From positions 45,030-109,029 of the forward strand of contig DDUM01000077.1 in assembly GCA_002344795.1 (NCBI GenBank): a DNA stretch of 64,000 bases. The letters run 5' to 3'. The DNA comes from Flammeovirgaceae bacterium UBA2338. GTDB taxonomy: Bacteria; Bacteroidota; Bacteroidia; Cytophagales; Cyclobacteriaceae. A program made the position numbers and the translations under genes. The notes beneath the pieces were generated by a model. The model made no database searches. It worked only from the letters and a program-made list of their open reading frames with translations, and was not told the origin of the DNA. This document shows positions 8,932-17,480 of the stretch, piece by piece. How positions within the stretch are numbered: the stretch's first letter is position 1; the number at the start of each line of letters is the position of its first letter.

Positions 8932-9788
8932 TTTTAGCCTTTAAAATAGGATTCTTAGAAGTTTCATGGGTCGATTTTATTGATATCGGCCTTGTGGCTA
9001 TCCTATTGTATCAGGTTTATAAACTCATTAAAGGAAGTATTGCAGTCAATATCTTTCTTGGCATTCTTGCCCTCTACCTTATTTATCTGATTGTGCGAGC
9101 TGCCCAGATGGAATTACTCACCACTATACTCGGACAGTTTATGGGTGTAGGAGTACTGGCCACCATCATTCTCTTTCAACAAGAGATCAGAAAGTTTCTG
9201 CTGGTGATTGGTCGGAGTACGGAGTTCAATCGGGATACATTATTAAAGTCGTTTACAAATTGGCGTCCACAGCAAGAGGAAGATTTTGACATTGAGGAGA
9301 TTATTGAAGCGGCTAAAACTTTGAAGGCAACCCGAACAGGAGCACTCATTGTTTTTTCGCGTGACTCCGAATTGAAGTTTTATGTGGAAACGGGTGATCC
9401 CGTTGATTCAATCGTATCCCGTAGAATTTTACTTTCTATTTTTAATAAGAACAGTCCACTTCATGATGGTGCCATTATCATTCATAAGGGAAAGATAAAA
9501 GCCGCACGCTGTGTATTACCCGTAAGTGAAAATGATAACCTGCCTCCACAATTTGGGTTAAGGCATCGTTCTGCCATTGGCATGTCGGAAAGCACTGACA
9601 CACTATTGTTGGCCATTTCAGAAGAGACAGGAAGGTTGATCTTAGCCAGAAATGGTGTGTACATCAAAGGCTTGAAGCTAAAGCAGGTAGAACAAAAGAT
9701 ATTAGAATACTTCCACGATGAAGAACCAAAGGAATGGACTTCTGTTGGCTTAACGGATGAGCAACCTACTGAATCTCAGGAAGCGTAG
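8928..9788 (+). CDS. cdaA: Membrane diadenylate cyclase (CdaA type)
   Basis: Makes cyclic di-AMP from two ATP. Three N-terminal hydrophobic helices (about residues 15-35, 38-57 and 68-88) anchor it in the membrane. The DAC (DisA_N) domain follows, with the catalytic DGA motif at 180-182 (SPLHDGAIII) and the RHR motif at 212-214 (GLRHRSAIG). The 286-residue length fits CdaA. The start is a GTG overlapping the folP stop by 4 bp. No cdaR-like regulator or phosphodiesterase gene is adjacent; the folP-cdaA order is the only context. In other bacteria c-di-AMP controls potassium, osmotic and wall homeostasis; the targets here are unknown. Confidence 0.95.
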   Translation: MILAFKIGFLEVSWVDFIDIGLVAILLYQVYKLIKGSIAVNIFLGILALYLIYLIVRAAQMELLTTILGQFMGVGVLATIILFQQEIRKFLLVIGRSTEFNRDTLLKSFTNWRPQQEEDFDIEEIIEAAKTLKATRTGALIVFSRDSELKFYVETGDPVDSIVSRRILLSIFNKNSPLHDGAIIIHKGKIKAARCVLPVSENDNLPPQFGLRHRSAIGMSESTDTLLLAISEETGRLILARNGVYIKGLKLKQVEQKILEYFHDEEPKEWTSVGLTDEQPTESQEA

Positions 9789-9806
9789 AAAAAACGTTTA
9801 AAAAAG

Positions 9807-9859
9807 TAAAGGGAAATCACAACATCCATTCGTTTTCTCACGGACATGATTTCCCTTTA
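9807..9859. terminator. Perfect 13-bp inverted repeat between convergent cdaA and kbl
   Basis: TAAAGGGAAATCA (9807-9819) is the exact reverse complement of TGATTTCCCTTTA (9847-9859), separated by a 27-base loop. It is the only prominent structure between the convergent ends of cdaA and kbl, so a bidirectional transcription end or transcript-stabilising hairpin is likely. No clear U-run follows the stem on either strand, so classical intrinsic termination is not certain. Confidence 0.5.
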
Positions 9860-9881
9860 GTGCTCAATAAAGAGGACTGAA

Positions 9882-11078
9882 CTATTTTATCACACCCAAT
9901 TCTTTCCCCACTTCAGTAAACGCCTTGATGGCTTTATCCAAATGATGCATTTCGTGACCCGCAGATATCTGCACACGAATACGCGCCAACCCTTTGGCCA
10001 CCACAGGGTAAAAGAATCCAATCACATAAATTCCTTTTTCTAAAAGATGTTCTGCAAACTTTTGTGCAAGTGGTGCTTCGTACAACATGATAGGAACGAT
10101 AGGATGCTCTCCCGGCTTGATATCAAATCCTGCCTTCGTCATTTCTTCACGGAAGTATTTTGTATTCTTTTCCAGCTTATCGTGCAAATCCGTTGTTTCC
10201 ATCAGCATATTAAAAACCTCAATGGATGCGCCAGTGATGGATGGAGCAAGTGTGTTAGAGAATAAATAAGGCCGTGAACGTTGGCGCAACATTTCAACTA
10301 TTTCCTTTCGGGCTGAAGTAAATCCGCCTGACGCTCCTCCGAGTGCCTTACCCAACGTGCCGGTAATGATATCCACACGGCCCATCACCCCTCTGTATTC
10401 ATGCACTCCTCTTCCTGTTTTACCGATAAAGCCAGAAGAATGACATTCGTCTGACATAACCAATGCTTCGTACTGATCCGCCAAATCACAAATCTTGTCC
10501 AGTTGTGCGATGGTGCCATCCATAGAAAACGCTCCATCCGTTACTATCATAATCTGCTTCGCCCCTGCGGCCCTGGCATCTTTTAATTGTTGCTCCAGGT
10601 CTTCCATGTTGTTGTGTTTATAGCGATAGCGCATGGCCTTGCAAAGACGAACCCCATCGATGATGGATGCATGATTCAACTCATCAGAAATAATGGCATC
10701 CTCAGGTCCCAACAAAGGTTCAAACACACCTCCGTTGGCATCAAAGGCTGCAGCGTATAGAATGGTGTCTTCCATTCCTAAAAATTCCGAAATCTTTTTT
10801 TCCAGTTCTTTGTGAATATCCTGAGTGCCACAAATAAAACGCACTGAAGACATTCCGTAGCCATGGGTATCGATGGCCTTCTTGGCCGCAGCCACTACGC
10901 GTGGATGAGATGACAACCCCAGATAATTATTGGCACAAAAATTAATTACTTCCCTCCCATCACTCGTTTTAATTTCTGCTCCTTGTGGAGTTACAATAAT
11001 TCTCTCTTTCTTATATAACCCAGCTTCTTTGATCGATTCGAGTTCTTTTTGCAATACAGGTTGAAGTGTTTTATACAT
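9882..11078 (-). CDS. kbl: Glycine C-acetyltransferase (2-amino-3-ketobutyrate CoA ligase)
   Basis: PLP enzyme of the alpha-oxoamine synthase family, splitting 2-amino-3-oxobutyrate with CoA into glycine and acetyl-CoA, the second step of threonine catabolism. The PLP lysine is K244 in 'ITGTLGKALGGASGG', preceded by 'SDECHSSGFIGKTGRG' carrying the PLP-binding Asp and His. 'NFCANNYLGLSSHPRV' near residue 46 is the substrate-side signature. At 398 residues it is full length. It could be confused with AONS (BioF) or 5-aminolevulinate synthase, but the divergently encoded threonine dehydrogenase supports Kbl. Confidence 0.96.
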   Translation of the reverse strand: MYKTLQPVLQKELESIKEAGLYKKERIIVTPQGAEIKTSDGREVINFCANNYLGLSSHPRVVAAAKKAIDTHGYGMSSVRFICGTQDIHKELEKKISEFLGMEDTILYAAAFDANGGVFEPLLGPEDAIISDELNHASIIDGVRLCKAMRYRYKHNNMEDLEQQLKDARAAGAKQIMIVTDGAFSMDGTIAQLDKICDLADQYEALVMSDECHSSGFIGKTGRGVHEYRGVMGRVDIITGTLGKALGGASGGFTSARKEIVEMLRQRSRPYLFSNTLAPSITGASIEVFNMLMETTDLHDKLEKNTKYFREEMTKAGFDIKPGEHPIVPIMLYEAPLAQKFAEHLLEKGIYVIGFFYPVVAKGLARIRVQISAGHEMHHLDKAIKAFTEVGKELGVIK

Positions 11079-11115
11079 AACGGTGAATTTGGGTTGTAAA
11101 TAATTTAGCCTTCCA

Positions 11116-11123
11116 CAAAACTA
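11116..11123 (-). promoter_or_regulatory. Candidate -7 promoter element for kbl
   Basis: The minus strand reads TAGTTTTG, an exact TAnnTTTG match, about 38 bp upstream of the kbl ATG. A properly spaced -33 TTTG is not evident. Confidence 0.4.
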
Positions 11124-11168
11124 CAACTTGCCTTCAAGTATTGACAGTTTCCGTCCAAACGTTTTGTT

Positions 11169-11198
11169 TTTGCAGGGTACCTAAATTCTACTAATTTG
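11169..11198 (+). promoter_or_regulatory. Candidate promoter for tdh
   Basis: TTTG (11169-11172), an 18-bp spacer, then CTAATTTG (11191-11198), which differs from TAnnTTTG only at the first base. It lies 35 bp upstream of the tdh ATG, and together with the opposite-strand kbl box forms a compact divergent promoter region. Confidence 0.4.
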
Positions 11199-11233
11199 AA
11201 CCCTTATTCAGCGGATTCTCTAATTTTTAATTG

Positions 11234-12175
11234 ATGAAAAAAACTAAAGTTCTTCTTATTGGTGCCGGAGGGCAATTGGGTTCAGAACTGACCCAGGGTT
11301 TATGGGCTCTCCACGGTATCGACAATGTTATTTCATCGGACATTAAAGACCCTCATGGGATTCTAAAAGAAGGGCGCTTCGAAAAGCTGGATGTCATGCA
11401 AAAGGACAAGCTCTTTGAATTGATCAAAACCAACGAGATTACACAGGTATACCATCTGGCCGCTTTACTTTCAGCTACTGGTGAACAAGACCCCAGGTGG
11501 GCATGGAAATTGAATATGGAGAGCCTTCTCTATGTATTGGAGGCTGCCCATGAACTTAAACTCGACAAAGTATACTGGCCAAGTTCTATTGCTGTATTTG
11601 GTCCTACCACTCCAAAAGACAATACACCACAGGACACCATTATGGATCCTACTACGGTATATGGCATTACCAAACTGGCAGGTGAGCGCTGGTGCGAATA
11701 TTTCTTTAAGAGGTATGGAGTGGATGTGCGCAGTTTGCGGTATCCTGGATTAATTGGATATAAAACGCAACCCGGTGGTGGCACTACGGATTATGCTGTG
11801 GACATTTATTTTAAGGCCCTTGCCGAAAAGAGTTATGGATGCTTTTTGTCAGCTGATACTTATCTGCCCATGATGTACATGAGCGATGCCGTGAAGGCTA
11901 CGATAGACTTGATGGAGTCTCCAGCCGAAAAAATAAAAATAAGATCCAGTTACAATATCTCATCCATGAGTTTTTGTCCAACTCAAATTGCTGCCGCGAT
12001 AAAAAAGTATATTCCTGATTTTAAAATTACCTGTCAACCTGATTTTAGGCAGGCTATTGCCGATTCATGGCCAAGGTCAATTGATGACTCACGCGCACGC
12101 AGTGATTGGGGTTGGCAGCACGAGTTTGGATTGGAGGAAATGACGAAGGATATTTTGGAGAATTTGAAACAATAA
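11234..12175 (+). CDS. tdh: L-threonine 3-dehydrogenase, SDR type
   Basis: NAD-dependent extended short-chain dehydrogenase oxidising L-threonine to 2-amino-3-oxobutyrate. The nucleotide-binding GAGGQLG is at residues 10-16, and the catalytic YxxxK is Y143/K147 in 'TVYGITKLAGE', with the upstream Ser in 'YWPSSIAVFGPTTP'. 'IGYKTQPGGGTTDYAV' is the substrate-region string of the SDR-type threonine dehydrogenases known from Bacteroidota and some protists, which are unrelated to the zinc-type Tdh of E. coli. A TTG lies immediately before the ATG chosen as start. The product, 2-amino-3-oxobutyrate, is the substrate of the divergent kbl, so the two form a complete threonine to glycine plus acetyl-CoA route. 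Confidence 0.93.
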   Translation: MKKTKVLLIGAGGQLGSELTQGLWALHGIDNVISSDIKDPHGILKEGRFEKLDVMQKDKLFELIKTNEITQVYHLAALLSATGEQDPRWAWKLNMESLLYVLEAAHELKLDKVYWPSSIAVFGPTTPKDNTPQDTIMDPTTVYGITKLAGERWCEYFFKRYGVDVRSLRYPGLIGYKTQPGGGTTDYAVDIYFKALAEKSYGCFLSADTYLPMMYMSDAVKATIDLMESPAEKIKIRSSYNISSMSFCPTQIAAAIKKYIPDFKITCQPDFRQAIADSWPRSIDDSRARSDWGWQHEFGLEEMTKDILENLKQ

Positions 12176-13339
12176 TTACTTCACAACAAAGCGCGAAGAA
12201 AACTGGTCTATTCCAATAGTGGCTTTGATAATGTATACGCCAGAAGGCATACCATAAGTATCCAATGCGCTTTCTTTTCCCTGAAAAGTAATTTGCTTAA
12301 CAGTGCGCCCCATGATATCATAAACTGTCGCCATTCCATATTGGGATGAACCACCACCTATTAAAACGGTGATTTCTTGGCTCGATGTCACAGGATTGGG
12401 GTACAATTGAATCGCTTTTATTTCATTAAACTCTACTCTTTCAATATTAAAATACTCAGTATACCCATCAAAATCTGTAGATTTTATTCTATAATAATTC
12501 AAACCCATCAATGGGTTAAAATCCTGATAGAAATAATCTTTGCGGTTGAGGCTATTACCACCTCCACTCACTTTACCAATAGTTGAAAATATTTCTCCAG
12601 AAGCAGAACGCTCAATTGTAAAATAATCAAAGTTAAGTTCAGAAGCGGTAGCCCAGTTTAAATCAACATAATTACCATTGACAACCGCTTTAAAAAATAA
12701 TAATTGAATGGGTAATTGCCCATCTGCGCAAAAAGAAGAAGTGCCATCTGAACAGCTCCCCCCCACTTTGAAGACCCCTGTACCATCGAGTGTTGATCCA
12801 TTACCTACGGATAGATTGCCATCAACGTCAATTATTCCATCTACTGTAACATGGGTATTATTCCCACCAGTAAAATTTCCACCAACACTCAAAGAACCAT
12901 TTACATTTAGATCCCCATTATTACCCATATCTACATTACCCAACACAATCATTGTTCCTGTGATGATGAGGTTAACGTTATTATTAACCTGAAAATCACC
13001 GTTGATCGTAAAGGTTCCTGATACTGTAATTGTCGTATTGTTTCCAGCCGTCAGAAAATTGCCCGGACTTAAAGTAAGTGCACCACCTGCGTTGATGGTA
13101 ATGGAATTATTGTTATTTGCGGATAAATCACCAATGGTAAATGACTCTGTGTTTAGGATAGTAACATCCACATTGTTATTCATGGTCACATCCTCAGCTG
13201 GTGTATCAGCTATAAGCCCTCCCACCCAACTGGCAGTATTAGACCAATTGCCATCTGAGCCAAGGGTCCGAAGCTGGGCGTTGGCATTAAAGCTCAATAG
13301 CAACGCTAACGGGAAGACGTTTAGTAAATACTTATACAT
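12176..13339 (-). CDS. Type IX secretion cargo protein with repeat-rich N-terminal region
   Basis: Secreted protein of 387 residues. Signal peptide MYKYLLNVFPLALLLSFNANAQ. Residues about 50-200 are short Asn/Gly/Val/Thr strand repeats ('NNVNLIITGTMIV', 'MGNNGDLNVNGSLSV', 'GGNNTHVTVDG'), resembling a beta-solenoid or polymer-forming adhesin-like domain. A middle module ('LNWATASELNFDYFTIERS' to 'FDGYTEYFNIE') is the fibronectin-like region often found before sorting domains. The last 75 residues are a type A T9SS C-terminal domain: 'LYPNPV', then 'VYDIMGRTVKQITF', then 'GVYIIKATIG' and a terminal VVK. It is related to the neighbouring 13.5-14.6 kb gene. It abuts the convergent tdh gene with no gap. 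Ligand or function unknown. Confidence 0.88.
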   Translation of the reverse strand: MYKYLLNVFPLALLLSFNANAQLRTLGSDGNWSNTASWVGGLIADTPAEDVTMNNNVDVTILNTESFTIGDLSANNNNSITINAGGALTLSPGNFLTAGNNTTITVSGTFTINGDFQVNNNVNLIITGTMIVLGNVDMGNNGDLNVNGSLSVGGNFTGGNNTHVTVDGIIDVDGNLSVGNGSTLDGTGVFKVGGSCSDGTSSFCADGQLPIQLLFFKAVVNGNYVDLNWATASELNFDYFTIERSASGEIFSTIGKVSGGGNSLNRKDYFYQDFNPLMGLNYYRIKSTDFDGYTEYFNIERVEFNEIKAIQLYPNPVTSSQEITVLIGGGSSQYGMATVYDIMGRTVKQITFQGKESALDTYGMPSGVYIIKATIGIDQFSSRFVVK

Positions 13340-13512
13340 ATATGGTTCCTACTTCCAATTTATAACATTTTTACGTCATAAATGTAGGTATAAACCAAAT
13401 GGCGGTATTTAGCCTACTATTGAGCCAGATTAACAATACTTTATTCCAAATGGGATTTAATGAGGGAGTATCAGTTAAGTGGGCAAATTAAACCCACTTT
13501 CCTTAAAAAATA

Positions 13513-14640
13513 TTATTTTACTAGAATCCGCTCGACTGATTTGAATTCTTTGGATTTGATACGAATGATATACGTTCCTGGATCCAATGTCAACGGTATT
13601 AAAAATTGAGTTTCACCGCTTTTTGTAAACTCACTCAATTTTTCAACGCCAACCATATCGGTAATTTGAATCTGTGTATCCGAATCAGGTAAAAAGTTAA
13701 ACTGGATATTCAGCGAACCACCCACAACAGGGTTAGGATAAACGCTAACCTGCTTAGTCCCGCCAAAATCAACGATGGCAATATTAAAGTATTCTTCGTA
13801 GCCATCGAAATCAACTGTTTTTAATCTATAATATAATTTTTTATTCAATGGATTATTATCTTCAAATGAATAGTCATGTCTTTCATCAGTAGTTCCATGG
13901 CCCACCACCTGACCGATTTCAATAAATGTAATTGCATCAGTAGACCGTTCCACAGAAAAATAATCAAAGTTAAGTTCCGATGCAGTAGCCCATTTTAAAG
14001 CAACAAATTGACCTTCAGCTTTAGCTGAAAACTCAATTAAGGATACAGGTAACACGGAATTACTAGTACAAAAGGCGTCACCAGAATTACAATTACTGAA
14101 ACCCCCTGACACCGGACATGGCGAGCCACAACTTGATCCGTTTTTTACAGCCAGGGTTCCTCCACTAATACTACCGCTACCGGTAAATGCATTATTATTC
14201 TTTCCATACAATGTTCCATCCACGATAATTTTATCAGTAGCAGTTACCACTTCATAGGCAACACCATTGTTAGCTGCATCTCCTAGGTCCCCTGTAACGT
14301 GCAAGGTATATCCACCATTAACACTTAAAGTTGAACCAGGCCCGCCAGAAATTGGAAAATTTCCAGTAATGGTAACATTATTGGTAATTGTGATCTTCTT
14401 ATTATTGGACAGATCAACTATAACATTTCCGGTAAATGATGAGATGCCATCGGCCATATTATTACACTCAGTTACCGTTGCCCCGCCACTTGCTGTCCAA
14501 GCAATGGACCCAAAGTTGACATTGCCATTAATTGTAGTTGGATTAGAGGTACATGTCTTTTGGGCATTCGAAAAAGTAGAAGTGACCACTAAAAATGTAA
14601 ATGCCAGGAAGAATCGGAAGGATGGATTGTGAGTTTTCAT
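13513..14640 (-). CDS. Type IX secretion cargo protein, paralogue of the neighbouring gene
   Basis: Secreted protein of 375 residues with the same plan as its downstream neighbour. The signal peptide ends 'TSTFSNAQ'. The N-terminal region has short Asn/Gly/Thr strand repeats ('NKKITITNNVTITGNFPI', 'STLSVNGGYTLHVTG'). A Cys-rich patch follows ('CGSPCPVSGGFSNC'), then the shared 'LKWATASELNFDYFSVERS' to 'FDGYEEYFNIA' module. It ends with a T9SS type A sorting domain ('VYPNPVVGGSLNIQF', 'GTYIIRIKSKEFKSVERILVK' in part). The two genes share a 19-base identical stretch in the module (12621-12639 and 13959-13977), consistent with old tandem duplication. The cysteine patch is absent from its paralogue. 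Cargo function is unknown. Confidence 0.88.
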   Translation of the reverse strand: MKTHNPSFRFFLAFTFLVVTSTFSNAQKTCTSNPTTINGNVNFGSIAWTASGGATVTECNNMADGISSFTGNVIVDLSNNKKITITNNVTITGNFPISGGPGSTLSVNGGYTLHVTGDLGDAANNGVAYEVVTATDKIIVDGTLYGKNNNAFTGSGSISGGTLAVKNGSSCGSPCPVSGGFSNCNSGDAFCTSNSVLPVSLIEFSAKAEGQFVALKWATASELNFDYFSVERSTDAITFIEIGQVVGHGTTDERHDYSFEDNNPLNKKLYYRLKTVDFDGYEEYFNIAIVDFGGTKQVSVYPNPVVGGSLNIQFNFLPDSDTQIQITDMVGVEKLSEFTKSGETQFLIPLTLDPGTYIIRIKSKEFKSVERILVK

Positions 14641-14957
14641 TTGTTCAGATGAGTGCAGTGTTATCGTAGTTTGTATTTTATTAATAACACGCCATAATTA
14701 TACCAATGTAAGATTTGGAGGCGAATATGCACAAAATCCATTCAAATCGTCTATTTGAGCTCCTAAATTGTAGCGATAATGTAAGATATGTCCCAAATTG
14801 AGAATTATATTCCCAGTACCATTAGTTTAAGCGTCAAGAAATTTGCCCTCTTTTGCCCGTTTCCAGAATATTATTACACGATAATAATGAGTGTGGTACC
14901 AGGTTTAGGCAGCACTGATTCTTCATTTTTAAGCTCTTTTAAGTCGATATTTGCGCC
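14641..14957. other. Intergenic region between divergent T9SS cargo gene and envelope block
   Basis: A 317-bp non-coding stretch, the longest in the window. I see no gene in it. It contains two short inverted repeats: GTGTTAT (14658-14664) against ATAACAC (14684-14690), just upstream of the T9SS cargo gene, and ATTATTA (14870-14876) against TAATAAT (14882-14888), on the side of the flippase gene. GATATTTG (14946-14953), one base off TAnnTTTG, lies immediately before the flippase TTG and would give an almost leaderless transcript if used. It probably holds promoters for both directions. Confidence 0.5.
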
Positions 14958-16472
14958 TTGAGTAAAATTTCAAAACTGGCAGGAGAAACAGCATTGTATG
15001 GACTTGGGAGTATTGTCCCCCGGTTCCTCAATTTCCTATTGTTTCCACTCCATACCAGGGTGTTCAACCCGGAGGACTACGGTGTAGTCAGTTATCTGTA
15101 TGTGTTTGTGGCCTTTCTCAACATCGTTTACACATTCGGGATGGAAACAGCTTATTTCCGTTTTGCCACAAAGGAGGGGAATGATCCGAAAAAGATTTTC
15201 AACATTGCCCAAACAACAGTCGTTGTATTGAGCCTAGCCCTGTCGGGTATTTTTATTCTGTTTGCCAATCCATTAGCTGCCAGCTTATCCATAGCTGGCA
15301 AGGAACACTATATTATATGGTTGGCCATCATCATGTTTATTGATGGTGTGGTGGCATTGCCTTTTGCAAGACTGCGGTTAGAAAAAAAACCCTTAAAGTT
15401 TGCATTCGCCCGTATTGTAAACGTATTGATCCTAATAGGTCTCAATATTTACTTTTTTGTTATTGCCGATTGGTTGGTTCAGGGTGAAATATCATTTGAC
15501 ATCAAACGGTTGACCGATGCCGCAGCCACCGGAAGCCGATACGGCATTGAATATGTGTTCCTTGCCAACCTGATCGCCAATGCTTTCTATATTCTCTTTT
15601 TTATCAAAATACTGGCATCGTGGCGCCCTAAAATTGACAAGGAAATTTTTGCTTCCATGTTCAAATACGCCTATCCGGTAATGCTGACAGGACTTGCCGG
15701 AATGACCAACGAAATGTTCAGTCGGTGGACGCTGGAATGGTGGTTGCCCGATAATTTCTATGCTGGTAAAAGTTCTATGTACGCCATCGGTGTTTTTTCT
15801 GCAGCTTACAAATATGCTGTGATTATGAATCTCGCCATCCAGGCGTTTCGTTTTGCCGCTGAGCCATTCTTCTTTTCAAATGCCAAAGACAAAAACTCAC
15901 CCGCATTATTTGCCAAAGTCAATCACTTCTTTGTGATCGTAACCAGTTTCATTTTATTGGCAGTTACCATCAATATCGACCTGCTCAAATTCTTAGTGGG
16001 TGGCGAGTCTTATTATGAAGGACTCGTTACCGTCCCCATACTTCTGGCAGGTTACCTGTTTCTTGGAGTGTACTATAACTTTTCTGTTTGGTTTAAACTC
16101 ACGGATAAGACTTATTACGGAACGTTAATTACCGTTGGAGGAGCCATACTCACCATCGCTCTCAACTTTGCGCTTATCCCTGTGTGGGGCTACGTAGGTA
16201 GCAGTTGGGCTTCACTCGCATGTTATTTCAGTATGGCAGTTGCTTGTTACCTTATTGGTCAAAAATATTACCCCATTCCCTACAATGTAGTTGCAGGCTT
16301 TGGATATATTTTGTTTGCAGTTGCCCTTATTTACATCTCAAGCATTGTTGCGATCGACAACCAAAATATGTCAACTGGATTTCATCTGGGGATCATGCTG
16401 CTCTACGGGAGCGTTGCATATTTTTTAGAAAGAAAGAAAATTAACAATTCTCTTAACCCTTCAGTTAAATGA
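14958..16472 (+). CDS. Polysaccharide/lipid-linked oligosaccharide flippase (MOP superfamily)
   Basis: Integral membrane protein of 504 residues with 12-14 hydrophobic segments, of the polysaccharide_synt/MurJ-like MOP flippase superfamily that moves lipid-linked sugars across the inner membrane. The N-terminus 'LAGETALYGLGSIVPRFLNFLLFPLHTRVF' (in part) is the family signature, and 'FNPEDYGVVSYLYVF' follows in the first helical hairpin. The start is TTG; no ATG precedes the conserved N-terminal motif. Its stop overlaps the next gene's ATG (ATGA). It opens a co-directional envelope block. Whether its substrate is lipid II, an O-antigen-like unit or another glycan cannot be read from the sequence. 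Confidence 0.88.
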   Translation: MSKISKLAGETALYGLGSIVPRFLNFLLFPLHTRVFNPEDYGVVSYLYVFVAFLNIVYTFGMETAYFRFATKEGNDPKKIFNIAQTTVVVLSLALSGIFILFANPLAASLSIAGKEHYIIWLAIIMFIDGVVALPFARLRLEKKPLKFAFARIVNVLILIGLNIYFFVIADWLVQGEISFDIKRLTDAAATGSRYGIEYVFLANLIANAFYILFFIKILASWRPKIDKEIFASMFKYAYPVMLTGLAGMTNEMFSRWTLEWWLPDNFYAGKSSMYAIGVFSAAYKYAVIMNLAIQAFRFAAEPFFFSNAKDKNSPALFAKVNHFFVIVTSFILLAVTINIDLLKFLVGGESYYEGLVTVPILLAGYLFLGVYYNFSVWFKLTDKTYYGTLITVGGAILTIALNFALIPVWGYVGSSWASLACYFSMAVACYLIGQKYYPIPYNVVAGFGYILFAVALIYISSIVAIDNQNMSTGFHLGIMLLYGSVAYFLERKKINNSLNPSVK

Positions 16473-17470
16473 ACATTATTATTCCGATGGCCGGTATCGG
16501 CAAAAGGCTTCGGCCTCACACGCTTACCACTGCCAAACCGTTACTTCCCATTGCCGGAAAGCCCATCGTACACAGGCTGGTGGAGGATATTGCTAAAGTG
16601 TGCCCGGAAAAAATTGATGTCATTGGTTTCATTCTCCATCCAGATTTTGGCTCACAAGTAGAAGAAGATTTAATTGAAGTAGCCAAAGCAGTAGGTGCCA
16701 AAGGAAGAATATTTTATCAGGAAGAAGCGTTGGGAATATCACACGCTCTATTATTTGCTAAAGAAATAATCACTGGAAAAGTGATCATCGCTTTCGCTGA
16801 TACTCTATTCAGAACCAATTTCGTTTTGGACACCTCACGGGACGGAATCATTTGGGTACAGCAAGTAAACGATCCGTCTCAGTTTGGTGTAGTAAAAGTG
16901 AACGACAACAATGAAATCATTGAGCTTGTTGAAAAGCCAACTGAATTTGTTTCAGACCTGGCTATCATTGGCATATACTATTTCAAGAATGGAGAACAAC
17001 TGCAAAGGGAAATGCAGTACCTGATTAATCACGAGATCAAGGAAAAAGGAGAATATCAGTTTACTACCGCACTCGAGCGCATGAAAAACGCTGGGGCAAA
17101 ATTTATCCCCGGTCAGGTGGAAGAGTGGCTCGATTGTGGCAATAAAAATGCAATGGTGGACACCAACAAAAGATACCTTGAGTTCATCAAAGATCAGCAG
17201 CTGGTATCTCCATCTGTAAAGCAGTCCAATTCTGTGATTATCCCACCATGTTTTATTGGTGAAGGAGTTGTTATTGAAAATTCAGTGATCGGCCCACATG
17301 TTTCCATCGGAGACTACACCATTATTGGGGATTCTCGCATTACTAATTCTATCATTCAGAAGAACTGTATTGTCCGTAATGCCGTATTAGACAATAGCAT
17401 GTTGGGTAATTTCGTTAATTTTGAAGGAAAGTCGGAAGACCTCAGCCTGGGAGATTACAGCACGAACTAA
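16469..17470 (+). CDS. Sugar-1-phosphate nucleotidyltransferase with left-handed beta-helix tail
   Basis: NTP_transferase-family enzyme forming an NDP-sugar from a sugar-1-phosphate. The catalytic loop is at residues 7-29 (MAGIGKRLRP, then TAKPLLPIAGKP). 'VIIAFADTLFRT' carries the metal-binding Asp. 'EEWLDCGNKNAM' lies at the end of the catalytic domain. Residues about 255-333 are hexapeptide-type repeats ('IGEGVVIENSVIGPHVSIGDYTIIGDS', in part) forming a left-handed beta-helix, as in RmlA-long or GlmU-like proteins. Length is 333 residues. It is translationally coupled to the upstream flippase (4-bp overlap), so the sugar made is probably for an exported glycan. Substrate specificity is not evident. 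Confidence 0.9.
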   Translation: MNIIIPMAGIGKRLRPHTLTTAKPLLPIAGKPIVHRLVEDIAKVCPEKIDVIGFILHPDFGSQVEEDLIEVAKAVGAKGRIFYQEEALGISHALLFAKEIITGKVIIAFADTLFRTNFVLDTSRDGIIWVQQVNDPSQFGVVKVNDNNEIIELVEKPTEFVSDLAIIGIYYFKNGEQLQREMQYLINHEIKEKGEYQFTTALERMKNAGAKFIPGQVEEWLDCGNKNAMVDTNKRYLEFIKDQQLVSPSVKQSNSVIIPPCFIGEGVVIENSVIGPHVSIGDYTIIGDSRITNSIIQKNCIVRNAVLDNSMLGNFVNFEGKSEDLSLGDYSTN

Positions 17471-17480
17471 TTATTTTACA

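Noticed and set aside
14641..14957. Small RNA or hidden gene in the longest intergenic gap
   Set aside because: No open frame with a credible start, no strong terminator, and only two short inverted repeats; promoters are the simpler explanation.
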